This document shows positions 1 to 6,757 of a stretch of DNA of 12,455 nt, one piece after another (position 1 is the stretch's first letter; every line of letters starts with the position of its first letter). This stretch comes from Candidatus Portiera sp. (GTDB taxonomy: Bacteria; Pseudomonadota; Gammaproteobacteria; CBDBNL01; JAAOII01): the NCBI GenBank assembly GCA_015163845.1, contig JAAOII010000154.1:1-12455 (forward strand), given 5' to 3'. The notes under the pieces were generated by a model that was not told the origin of the DNA, did no database searches, and saw nothing but the letters and a program-made list of their open reading frames with translations. The translations under genes were made by a program, and so were the position numbers.

Positions 1-465
1 GAAGGTGGCGACTTTCTTTTTGCCTTCATAAACAGAGGCACCTAACAGCTTACCTTTACTATCATGTTCATAGACCTCTTGCGCTTGCAACTTACCTCTT
101 TTATTGAAGACCTCTTCTTTTTCTAAGAGGCCCGCAGCATTATAGGTGAAAACAACATAACCCTGCAATTTACCACGTTTATTAAGATTCTCTTGCTTGG
201 TAATTTGGTTTTTATTATTGTAGCTATAGCGGGCTTCACTGTCTAATTTTTTATCTGCAGCAAAGGTTTTTTCTCCAACGCGTTTACCCTGAGCATAAGA
301 CACTTTAGTGTATTCTGCCAGCCCTTGACCTATAACTTTGGTCTCGGAACCCACCCAGTCATGCTTTAGTTCTTCATAAGCGAACGCTTGTCCGCTCATT
401 AATGTGATGCCAATACTAAGGACTATATAGCTGATAGCATGGCGTAAAAAAGTTTTATTATTCAT
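1..465 (-). CDS. Secreted repeat protein of unknown function, N-terminal part (cut by window edge)
   Basis: The frame is open for 155 codons from an ATG at 465 to the window edge, so the C-terminus is missing. Residues 1-29 look like a Sec signal peptide: basic start (MNNKTFLRH), hydrophobic core, and a likely cut after AFA before YEE. The mature part is lysine-rich with imperfect repeats of about 22-24 residues built on NKRGKLQ, then a Tyr/Phe-rich strand, then GLL or GKLL (about residues 90-150). This resembles the short beta-hairpin repeats of MORN-variant or YD-type proteins, which suggests a periplasmic or surface protein. No catalytic motif is visible and I do not assign a function. A TATAAT box lies 6 bases before the ATG. 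The gene is divergent from parE, from which it is now separated by the R-M cassette. Confidence 0.75.
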   Translation of the reverse strand, partial: MNNKTFLRHAISYIVLSIGITLMSGQAFAYEELKHDWVGSETKVIGQGLAEYTKVSYAQGKRVGEKTFAADKKLDSEARYSYNNKNQITKQENLNKRGKLQGYVVFTYNAAGLLEKEEVFNKRGKLQAQEVYEHDSKGKLLGASVYEGKKKVATF

Positions 466-471
466 AAAAGA

Positions 472-477
472 ATTATA
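472..477 (-). promoter_or_regulatory. -10 box of the partial secreted-protein gene
   Basis: On the minus strand TATAAT is followed by six bases (TCTTTT) and then the ATG at 465. The expected transcription start therefore falls on or beside the A of the start codon, giving a leaderless message. No convincing -35 hexamer is visible at 16-18 bases. Confidence 0.5.
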
Positions 478-494
478 AAGCATTTTGATTTTGA

Positions 495-574
495 ATATAA
501 CCCAATTCTTCTAAATAATGACTGCTGCTATAAAAATATGAGGTAAAATTACCTCATGGTAGCAAGACAATCTT
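495..574. repeat. Left 80-bp direct repeat flanking the R-M cassette
   Basis: This segment matches 3013-3092 at 77 of 80 positions (differences at 525, 528 and 529) in the same orientation. It contains the region just upstream of parE plus the first codons of parE, after which it runs into unrelated sequence. The relic start codon (556) is followed after nine codons by a stop (583-585). It is best read as one arm of a target duplication produced when the R-M genes entered. Confidence 0.9.
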
Positions 575-579
575 GCTAC
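538..579 (-). terminator. Double hairpin, probable terminator of the R-M operon
   Basis: Reading leftward from the endonuclease stop codon, two perfect stems occur. The first (559-579) has 9-bp arms GTAGCAAGA and TCTTGCTAC around a 3-base loop. The second (538-557) is ATGAGGTA/TACCTCAT around 4 bases, followed on the minus strand by ATTTTTAT. The second stem plus its T tract resembles an intrinsic terminator, though it is AT-rich. The first stem straddles the repeat boundary at 574/575, so half of it comes from duplicated parE sequence and half from the insert. Confidence 0.45.
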
Positions 580-1500
580 TTATGATAGTATCTTATTTAA
601 TATTTTATCTAGTTCTAGATCTATATTTTTGGGTTTTTTATGGGGTATATTAAGCTCAGTTAATACATCTTCAAATTGCTGAACAGCTTGTCCGCTCTGT
701 AATTCCACCCAATGAACTTTACGTGAGTCAAGTTGATTTTTATTAAGAGGAGATAGTTTGTCAGCAACAAACAAAGAACTGTCTCTTGCGATAACCGCAT
801 CAGCACTTTCTGGATTACCTTTTCCCATTAGTTTTACTTCACACTTATATTCTTCTTTACCAGATAATAGATAGAAATCTATTTCTCTAGAAAAGTTCTC
901 TTTATCGTCATTGCCTATATTTGTGCCTTTTAAATTTATAGCATAGTTTTCTTTAGGAACATTATGGAGCATGCATAGTGAAATCATTAATGGTTTTTCT
1001 ACATTCTTTCCAACTTTACTCCATGCACCACCACGAATGGAAGCCCTCTTAACTGCAATAGTATTCATAACCATTAAGCTTTCAGTGATATTTAGTTCTA
1101 CGCTTACCTGTCCCATCTTTATACTAAGATTTAAATTAAGATCAGCTTCTTTATCAACCAAATCTTGTATATCTTGTTTTAATTTTGCATGGTTTTTAGC
1201 AGAGGCATCTAATACCATTTCTTTGTTAGTTGAGCCGTAGATATTGAAAATTGTTTTTTTGTTTAATCCAGCGTTTATTAGGATATCTTCAGGAGATAAA
1301 TTTTCATTCAATAATGCTTTTTTATACCAATCAACATTTATATCCTTACTTTGCATTTTTGCGTCAACAACTTCCTTAAAAAAATCTAACATGAATTTCA
1401 TAAACTTAGAGTTAATGATATCCAAAGTAACTCTGCGAGAGTCCTCCCCTGCTATTAGAGACCTTATAACCTTACTTATAAGCTTCTTATCCAGCTCCAT
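580..1500 (-). CDS. Type II restriction endonuclease, CfrBI-like
   Basis: This 306-residue protein is the probable restriction subunit of the cassette, cutting DNA that the partner methyltransferase has not modified. The clearest catalytic signature is PD-(D/E)xK-like: Asp208 in REIDFYLL and Glu221-Val-Lys223 in CEVKLMGKG, followed by a GNPESADAVIARDS segment that I recall as typical of the CfrBI endonuclease family (known for CCWWGG). Family placement is from memory of the motif, not from a search, and the recognition site here is unknown. The N-terminal 130 residues are mostly helical and unassigned. The ATG at 1500 lies inside the last codons of the methyltransferase gene, whose stop is at 1487-1489, so the two overlap by 14 bases and are probably translationally coupled. 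No strong Shine-Dalgarno site is visible. The gene is complete, with no frameshift. Confidence 0.72.
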   Translation of the reverse strand: MELDKKLISKVIRSLIAGEDSRRVTLDIINSKFMKFMLDFFKEVVDAKMQSKDINVDWYKKALLNENLSPEDILINAGLNKKTIFNIYGSTNKEMVLDASAKNHAKLKQDIQDLVDKEADLNLNLSIKMGQVSVELNITESLMVMNTIAVKRASIRGGAWSKVGKNVEKPLMISLCMLHNVPKENYAINLKGTNIGNDDKENFSREIDFYLLSGKEEYKCEVKLMGKGNPESADAVIARDSSLFVADKLSPLNKNQLDSRKVHWVELQSGQAVQQFEDVLTELNIPHKKPKNIDLELDKILNKILS

Positions 1501-2923
1501 TATTTTTCTTTTTGATTAGCAACTTAAATTCATTAATATCCATAAATTCAACATTAGAGGATTTATTAAATAATTCCCCTTCTTTGTTCCATACCGACTT
1601 CATATATTCAAAATAATTGGGTTCTTTTTCAGTTAGAAAAAAATTTCTATCTAGTGCAGAAGCAGCTTTACCCAAAGTGCCACTACCTCCGAAAGGATCA
1701 AATACTAAATCACCTACATATGAATAAAAACTAATAACTCTATCACATAGCTCAGCAGGAAAAACTGCACTATGGGTCTTATTAAACTTGGGAGATATCT
1801 TCCATACATTGGATGTTTCATATTTACCAGATATTTTACTTTTCTTAACAGTTGCACTGTCATATTGCTTCATATTCCAGTCAATCAGTTTATCAGTTTT
1901 TTTACGATAAACCATTAACATCTCTGTTATAGCGTTTGGTTTATAGCCCAGTGGCTTACGATGCTGAAGAAAACCAGCATTTCTATTCTTAACACAAACT
2001 TCTGGCTTAACCCAGACAATATCATCTATAAACTCCCACCCCATTTTAATGAGAAGGGGATGTAGATCATAGGGTATTGGATATCTCTTACTAGAGTGAG
2101 AACGGCTTATCCTAGGCACTATAATCGGCGAGGTGTTTAATATAAAAAACCTTCCTTCTTTTGTAGCTTTATAAATCCCTTTAAATATTCTGTTCAAGCA
2201 AGATAGATATTCTTCATAACTTTGGTATATTGAGTAATCTCGAGCATTGTAATAAGGAGGAGAAGTAAAGGTAAGAGCAATAGATTCATTAGGTATATGC
2301 TTGAGGACTTTTTCAGCGTCTCCTAATACCACTTTATTTCTTAAAAATCCATGATCCACTTTCACCACATGAGTTTTTGATGTTTTAGTATCTAGCTTGG
2401 AAGATTTACTATATTTACTAATTATTATTTCCCTGATCATTTCATTTGGATGATCTTTAAGAGAGATTAATACTTCTGATACCTTTTTAGTGGAATTAAA
2501 TGGTAATAATCCTCTCATTGCCTGCATTACCACTTTAGGGTCAGCGTCTCTTGATAACTTAATCAGATATGGTATCGTCTTTCTATTATTTAATCTACCA
2601 AGTGCAGATACTGCCTCCCTTCTAACCTCGGTACTACTATCATTAGATGCATACTTGACAAATGTTGGTAATAAAGATATATCAGAAAGTTTTGAAAGAT
2701 TCTTAATAGTTAATAACCTAATCTTTTCATTAGGTTTAGATAATAAAGATAAGAGAGGATTTTTAGATTCTCCATTTTTTAGACGTCCCAATTTTTCTAA
2801 AAGATATATTATTGTTCCGCCATCGGAGTTATTATGGATGAATTTATGAAGTGCATTAGCATCGGCCTTTAATAACTGTATATCATCAAATGATACTCTC
2901 TTTGCTATGTTGCTTCTGTGCAT
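1487..2923 (-). CDS. HEAT-repeat-fused DNA amino-methyltransferase (probably N4-cytosine), R-M modification subunit
   Basis: It transfers a methyl group from S-adenosylmethionine to the exocyclic amine of a base in the recognition site, shielding host DNA. Numbered from a GTG at 2950, motif IV is TSPPYY at 229-234 and the SAM-binding motif I is DPFGGSGT at 418-425. This catalytic-before-SAM order is that of beta-class amino-methyltransferases, and a TSPPY-type motif is usual for N4-cytosine enzymes. Residues about 60-180 are helical repeats of HEAT type (for example EVRREAVSALGRL, then ADPKVVMQAMRGLLPF), an unusual N-terminal addition. I prefer the ATG at 2923 (478 aa) because a TATAAT lies exactly 6 bases before it, which would put the upstream GTG (487 aa) outside the message. 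The endonuclease gene follows with a 14-base overlap. No controller-protein gene is present. Base composition is visibly more AT-rich than in parE, fitting acquired DNA. Confidence 0.85.
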   Translation of the reverse strand: MHRSNIAKRVSFDDIQLLKADANALHKFIHNNSDGGTIIYLLEKLGRLKNGESKNPLLSLLSKPNEKIRLLTIKNLSKLSDISLLPTFVKYASNDSSTEVRREAVSALGRLNNRKTIPYLIKLSRDADPKVVMQAMRGLLPFNSTKKVSEVLISLKDHPNEMIREIIISKYSKSSKLDTKTSKTHVVKVDHGFLRNKVVLGDAEKVLKHIPNESIALTFTSPPYYNARDYSIYQSYEEYLSCLNRIFKGIYKATKEGRFFILNTSPIIVPRISRSHSSKRYPIPYDLHPLLIKMGWEFIDDIVWVKPEVCVKNRNAGFLQHRKPLGYKPNAITEMLMVYRKKTDKLIDWNMKQYDSATVKKSKISGKYETSNVWKISPKFNKTHSAVFPAELCDRVISFYSYVGDLVFDPFGGSGTLGKAASALDRNFFLTEKEPNYFEYMKSVWNKEGELFNKSSNVEFMDINEFKLLIKKKNNGAG

Positions 2924-2929
2924 ATAATC

Positions 2930-2935
2930 ATTATA
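2930..2935 (-). promoter_or_regulatory. -10 box of the R-M operon
   Basis: Minus-strand TATAAT is followed by GATTAT and then the ATG at 2923, so the predicted start of transcription coincides with the start codon. A weak -35 candidate, TTTAAT (2953-2958), sits 17 bases upstream. The promoter lies inside the inserted segment, so the cassette brings its own transcription, divergent from parE. Confidence 0.5.
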
Positions 2936-3055
2936 GAATATTCTCAACACTAATTAAACAGATTTTATTGAAAAAGTAATCAAGATAAGTTGTAATTAAA
3001 TATAACCTAATGATATAACCCAATTCTTCTAAATAATGACTGTTGGCATAAAAAT

Positions 3056-3075
3056 ATGAGGTAAAATTACCTCAT
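3056..3075. promoter_or_regulatory. Perfect 20-bp inverted repeat over the parE start
   Basis: ATGAGGTAAAATTACCTCAT has 9-bp arms around AA and ends inside the parE start codon (ATG 3074-3076). The identical element occurs at 538-557. As DNA it could be an operator covering the -10 box TAAAAT (3062-3067). As RNA, if transcription starts further upstream, it would pair GAGG (a Shine-Dalgarno-like run at 3058-3061) with CCTC next to the AUG and hide the start. The sequence alone does not decide between these. Confidence 0.5.
3062..3067 (+). promoter_or_regulatory. Candidate -10 box of parE
   Basis: TAAAAT is followed by six bases and the ATG at 3074, the same geometry as in front of surA and the methyltransferase gene. 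TTGGCA at 3043-3048 resembles a -35 box but lies only 13 bases away, so the promoter is uncertain. Confidence 0.35.
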
Positions 3076-5140
3076 GGTAGCAAGACAATCTTCACTTGAG
3101 CTGGATCAAGAAGGCACCAAGCCCACCAAGCCCAAGCCCACAACAAATACATCAACTAATAAAACATCTGATAGCTTAATATCTGATATCTTAAAGTCCA
3201 AGCGAACAAGTGTAGCAAAGCCGCCCACTGATCCCACTAATAAAGGAGGAACAAATATCTATGATGCATCTTCCATTGAAGTCCTTAGTGGTTTGGAGCC
3301 GGTTTACACGCGACCAGGTATGTATACTGATACCTCCAGTCCCAATCACATAGCTCAAGAAGTTATTGATAATGGTGTGGATGAGGCATTGGCTGGACAT
3401 GCTAAACACATAGAAGTTATGGTGAATGCGGGCGGCGAGATGATTGTCACGGATGATGGGCGGGGCATGCCAGTTGATATACACCCTCAGCATAATATAA
3501 GCGGTGTAGAGTTGATTCTCACGCGACTACATTCTGGGGCTAAGTTCTCTTCTAAAAGCTACAAGTTCTCTGGAGGTCTGCATGGTGTTGGTGTCTCCGT
3601 GACTAATGCCTTGTCAGATAACTTTAGAGTGGAGATTTGGAAAGATTCTAAAAAATATTTAATGAAGTTTGCTAATGGCAAGAAACTTGGCGAACTCACA
3701 GAAGAGAATAATACTGAAGACAAAGAAAAAGGCACACGGATTACCTTCATTCCCAACAAGAAATACTTTGATAGTGGCGACTTCTCAGTCCCGCATCTCC
3801 GCCATCTTATGCGTTCCAAGGCCGTGCTGTGTAATGGACTCAGAACGACTTTCATAGATAATCGTGGCGGCAAACTCAAGAAAGATACTTGGCGTTTTAA
3901 CAAGGGAGCATATCAATATGTCAAGGAGGGGCTGGCAAAGCAGATACTGATGCCAGAAGAACCTTGGGTATATGAGACAAATCATCAGTTCAGTGAATTG
4001 TTGGTTGCCTTGGCCTGGACGCCACAAACAACTCATTCATTGACCGAGAGTTATGTGAATCTTATTCCTACGATTATGGGCGGTACCCATGTCAATCATT
4101 TACGCACTGGCATCTATGAGGCAGTCAAGGAGTTCAGTGAGCAACGCAACTTGATTGATAAGAACCTGCGGCTAAACTCGGATGATATATGGCAAAACTG
4201 CAACTATCTCTTATCGGTGAAGATAGAGAACCCTCATTTTGCGGGGCAGACCAAAGAGAAGTTATCATCGGACCAGCAGACATCTTTCGTTGCCACCAAA
4301 GTGAAAGATGCTTTCATTCTCTGGCTCAACTCACACCCAAAACAAGGGGAGCAGCTAGCTAAACTGGCGATATTCAATGCTAACGAGAGATTGAAACGTG
4401 CCCGCCAAGCAGATAAAAACAGGAACAAGTTCTTGGGTATTTTACCGAGTAAGTTGTCTAATTGTCTCAGTAACAAACCGCACGAATGCGAATTATTTTT
4501 AGTGGAAGGTGACTCGGCTGGTGGTTCAGCCAAGCAAGCCCGCGACAAGAAAACTCAAGCGATCATGCCTTTGCGTGGCAAGATACTCAATACTTGGGAG
4601 CTCTCACTTAATCGTATAATGGAGTCGCAGGAAGTGCAGAATATTATCAAGGCGATTGGGGTTATGCCAGAAGATGATGATTTAAGTAATCTCCGCTATG
4701 ACAAGATATGCATACTTGCAGATGCCGACTCTGATGGCATGCACATATCATCTTTGCTATGTGCGTTGTTTGTCAAACACTTTAAAATCCTAGTGCAAGA
4801 GAGGAAAATACATATCGCCATGCCTCCTTTATATCGGATTGATCAAGGCAAGAAAGTATTTTATGCTCTTGATGAGAAGGAGAAAGATAAACAGGTTAAA
4901 GAATTATCAAAGCAATCAGGTAATATAAGCATTCAGAGGTTCAAAGGTCTTGGAGAAATGAATCCAATTCAACTCAGAGAAACCACAATGGATCCAGTTA
5001 CGCGACGTTTGGTGGCATTGGAAATGTCTGATGAAAGTGTTATAGAACACAAGATGTCTATGCTGTTTAGCAAAGGCCAAGCAGAAGATAGACGCAAGTG
5101 GATTGAAGATGCTGGCGAATTGGCACAGATAGCTCAATAG
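3074..5140 (+). CDS. parE: DNA topoisomerase IV subunit B
   Basis: ParE is the ATPase subunit that, with ParC, decatenates daughter chromosomes and removes supercoils in the cytoplasm. The GHKL ATPase domain begins near residue 62 (IYDASSIEVLSGLEPV), with the catalytic-glutamate motif QEVIDN (Glu96), the nucleotide-binding TDDGRGMPVDIHP (126-138) and the lid motif GGLHGVGVSV (167-176). The TOPRIM domain shows LVEGDSAGGSAKQ near 475-487 and DADSDG near 550-555. SVNLIP/GTHVN-type and RFKGLGEMNP motifs match ParE rather than GyrB. At 688 aa it exceeds the usual roughly 630 aa because of an N-terminal tail of about 58 residues rich in Lys, Thr, Pro and Ser. No other start lies between 3074 and the conserved core, so the tail appears real. 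The first six codons are duplicated at the far end of the R-M cassette. parC is not in the window. Confidence 0.97.
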   Translation: MVARQSSLELDQEGTKPTKPKPTTNTSTNKTSDSLISDILKSKRTSVAKPPTDPTNKGGTNIYDASSIEVLSGLEPVYTRPGMYTDTSSPNHIAQEVIDNGVDEALAGHAKHIEVMVNAGGEMIVTDDGRGMPVDIHPQHNISGVELILTRLHSGAKFSSKSYKFSGGLHGVGVSVTNALSDNFRVEIWKDSKKYLMKFANGKKLGELTEENNTEDKEKGTRITFIPNKKYFDSGDFSVPHLRHLMRSKAVLCNGLRTTFIDNRGGKLKKDTWRFNKGAYQYVKEGLAKQILMPEEPWVYETNHQFSELLVALAWTPQTTHSLTESYVNLIPTIMGGTHVNHLRTGIYEAVKEFSEQRNLIDKNLRLNSDDIWQNCNYLLSVKIENPHFAGQTKEKLSSDQQTSFVATKVKDAFILWLNSHPKQGEQLAKLAIFNANERLKRARQADKNRNKFLGILPSKLSNCLSNKPHECELFLVEGDSAGGSAKQARDKKTQAIMPLRGKILNTWELSLNRIMESQEVQNIIKAIGVMPEDDDLSNLRYDKICILADADSDGMHISSLLCALFVKHFKILVQERKIHIAMPPLYRIDQGKKVFYALDEKEKDKQVKELSKQSGNISIQRFKGLGEMNPIQLRETTMDPVTRRLVALEMSDESVIEHKMSMLFSKGQAEDRRKWIEDAGELAQIAQ

Positions 5141-5263
5141 GATTTAATTAAAACTAAAATAACTTACACACTCTGGACAAAATCTAGGTAATATTTGGGC
5201 AATATCGATCCAATATTTTGAATTGAGCTACAGCAATAACTGCATGCCTTGGCAATTCTATAG

Positions 5264-5293
5264 TCAATTCCCGTCAATTCTCGCCAATTCCCA
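5264..5293 (+). repeat. Three tandem decamers upstream of tolC
   Basis: TCAATTCCCG, TCAATTCTCG and CCAATTCCCA follow each other at 5264, 5274 and 5284, with one more CAATTC at 5253. The 10-base period is about one helical turn, so each core faces the same side of the DNA, as in regulator-binding arrays. They sit 16-46 bases before the proposed tolC -10 box, where an activator or repressor could contact polymerase. No known regulator is assigned. The rest of the 5141-5322 interval shows only a bulged stem at 5190-5217 followed by a short T run. Confidence 0.5.
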
Positions 5294-5309
5294 CTAATAT
5301 CATATAAAA

Positions 5310-5315
5310 TATAAC
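5310..5315 (+). promoter_or_regulatory. Candidate -10 box of tolC
   Basis: TATAAC lies 7 bases before the ATG at 5323, with an alternative TATAAA at 5303-5308. No good -35 is visible, which would fit dependence on an activator at the decamer repeats just upstream. Confidence 0.35.
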
Positions 5316-5322
5316 CAGTAAG

Positions 5323-6738
5323 ATGAAAACACTAACCAGAAATACAATAAACCATATATTTAAAGCACTACTGGCATTAATAGTAACATTAATGGCACCA
5401 TTGAATGTCGCGGCTGCAGAAAATATTCTGCAAGAATCTGTTGTGGCAGACCCAAAAAATGCTCTACAAGAACTTGTTGTGGCAGCCCAAAAAAACGATG
5501 ATCAGCTATTAATAGCCAAGGCACAGTTTGAAGCACTTAGAGGACAAGCTGGTGAAGGAATAGCACCAATTCTACCTCAGCTACGTCTTAATGTTCAGAG
5601 TTCGCAAATAGATAACTCATGCACTGGATGTACTGCGAATACCGCACAACCAGATTCATCTGGCACTTCCACTAGGATTGAGTTTACCCAGACCTTATAT
5701 GATCCAGTGAAATATCGCACTTTTAGTGCAACCAAAGCAAGGGTGGAACAATTTGGCTATCAATATGGTATGGCACAAAATAGCTTGTTTACCCGTCTGC
5801 TTGATCAATATCTGAACATATTAACTGAGGCGGATAAATTACGCACTATAGGGGCACAGAGAGATAGGTTAAGTAAGCAACTGAAAATTGTCTCTACTAT
5901 GGCAAGATCAGGCACCAGGTCAAGGGTGGACGTGGCTGAGATAGCAGCGAACTTGGCATTGAGCCAATCACAGTATGAGTTTAGTCGTATAACTCTGCGG
6001 TCATTTTATGAGGGTTTGAGTGCCAGCATTAAGCTGGACATTAAGAATCTTCCTCCCATCCGCAGGGACTTAGAATTGGAAGAACTTGAAAGCTATAATA
6101 CTGATTATTGGACTGGAGTCGCCCTAGAAAAAAACCTTGGTTTTTTGGCGAGAAAGGCCGAGGTTAAAGCGGCAGTGGAGGATGTGAAAATAAGCAACCG
6201 CGGACATGTTCCAACCTTTGATTTATTTGCAACTTATGTGGATAGAGGTGCCACTATTGACTCTAGAAGTGTTCAGACCAGTCAAACAGAGGTTGGGGTC
6301 AGATTTAATGTTCCCATATATACTGGCGGGAGGGTCTTCGCTAGTATTCGCACTGCCAAGGCCCGACTTGATGAGGCAGAGAGACGCCTTAATTTGGTTA
6401 GAATAGAACTAGTGACAATAGTGCCATCGTTGGTGCGACAAATTAAACAAGGCGAAGAATTGATTAAGGCATCTAAAAGTGCTCTTGATGCTCGTGCTTC
6501 TATTGTTGAACAAACCGAACTGCGTTATAGGGCAGGGGCTGACGATATTACTGACCTGCTATTGGCTTATGAAAGATTATATGAATCCGAGCGGAGTTAT
6601 TACACATCTTTGTATTCGCACATAAGAAATTATGCCAACTTCTATGTGCGTGTGGGTGGCTTAAACGAAGATGTAGTTGCTCGCTTCTATGAAATTGGTG
6701 AATTAGAAAATTATGATCCGACTAAACCGGTCTACTAA
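5323..6738 (+). CDS. tolC: TolC-family outer-membrane channel protein
   Basis: A 471-residue outer-membrane efflux/type I secretion channel. In this family three copies form a trimeric beta-barrel and periplasmic helical tunnel that docks with RND or ABC exporters. Residues 1-32 form a signal peptide with a probable cut after AAA before ENI. Family signatures include the early APILPQLRL segment (near residue 79), long coiled-coil helices, the strand motif VGVRFNVPIYTGG (about 324-336) and YRAGADDITDLLLAYERLYESERSYY near the end, the second half of the OEP repeat pair. A 12-residue tandem duplication, NILQESVVADPK/NALQELVVAAQK, lies right after the signal cut; only the second copy lines up with the usual start of mature TolC. 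No Shine-Dalgarno site is evident, and the ATG lies 7 bases after TATAAC. lptD follows after 19 bases, probably in the same transcript. A paralogous OEP exporter component is possible but less likely. Confidence 0.88.
   Translation: MKTLTRNTINHIFKALLALIVTLMAPLNVAAAENILQESVVADPKNALQELVVAAQKNDDQLLIAKAQFEALRGQAGEGIAPILPQLRLNVQSSQIDNSCTGCTANTAQPDSSGTSTRIEFTQTLYDPVKYRTFSATKARVEQFGYQYGMAQNSLFTRLLDQYLNILTEADKLRTIGAQRDRLSKQLKIVSTMARSGTRSRVDVAEIAANLALSQSQYEFSRITLRSFYEGLSASIKLDIKNLPPIRRDLELEELESYNTDYWTGVALEKNLGFLARKAEVKAAVEDVKISNRGHVPTFDLFATYVDRGATIDSRSVQTSQTEVGVRFNVPIYTGGRVFASIRTAKARLDEAERRLNLVRIELVTIVPSLVRQIKQGEELIKASKSALDARASIVEQTELRYRAGADDITDLLLAYERLYESERSYYTSLYSHIRNYANFYVRVGGLNEDVVARFYEIGELENYDPTKPVY
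5422..5493 (+). repeat. 36-bp in-frame tandem duplication in tolC
   Basis: 5422-5457 and 5458-5493 are identical at 29 of 36 bases and encode NILQESVVADPK and NALQELVVAAQK. The repeat lies at the start of the mature protein and keeps frame. Its divergence suggests it is older than the nearly identical hda/yqeY duplication. Confidence 0.8.
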
Positions 6739-6757
6739 TCTTATTCCTGAGTAGATT

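Larger units (their letters stand above)
3013..3092. repeat. Right 80-bp direct repeat flanking the R-M cassette
   Basis: This is the partner of 495-574 (77/80 identical). It covers the parE upstream region and the first six codons of parE, which continue here into an intact reading frame. The distance between copies is 2518 bp, which equals one repeat copy plus the unique insert 575-3012. Confidence 0.9.

Noticed and set aside
556..585. Nine-residue open frame starting MVARQS in the left repeat
   Set aside because: It is the duplicated start of parE running into a stop after the insertion joint; nothing suggests it is used as a gene.
971..1519. Plus-strand open frames opposite the endonuclease gene
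   Set aside because: They are antisense to a complete gene with recognisable catalytic residues, have hydrophobic low-quality products, and lack start signals.
575..3012. Insertion sequence or composite transposon carrying the R-M genes
   Set aside because: No transposase or integrase frame, no terminal inverted repeats and no short target duplication of IS type are present; the 80-bp repeats derive from host parE sequence.
3058..3062. GAGGT as an ordinary Shine-Dalgarno site for parE
   Set aside because: It lies within a perfect palindrome, overlaps the candidate -10 box, and is 11 bases from the ATG. If the -10 box is real it is not even transcribed, so I did not list it as a ribosome site.
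5190..5219. parE terminator at the AATATTTGG/CCAATATT stem
   Set aside because: The stem is AT-rich with a bulge and only four T residues follow; it is too weak to list as a terminator.
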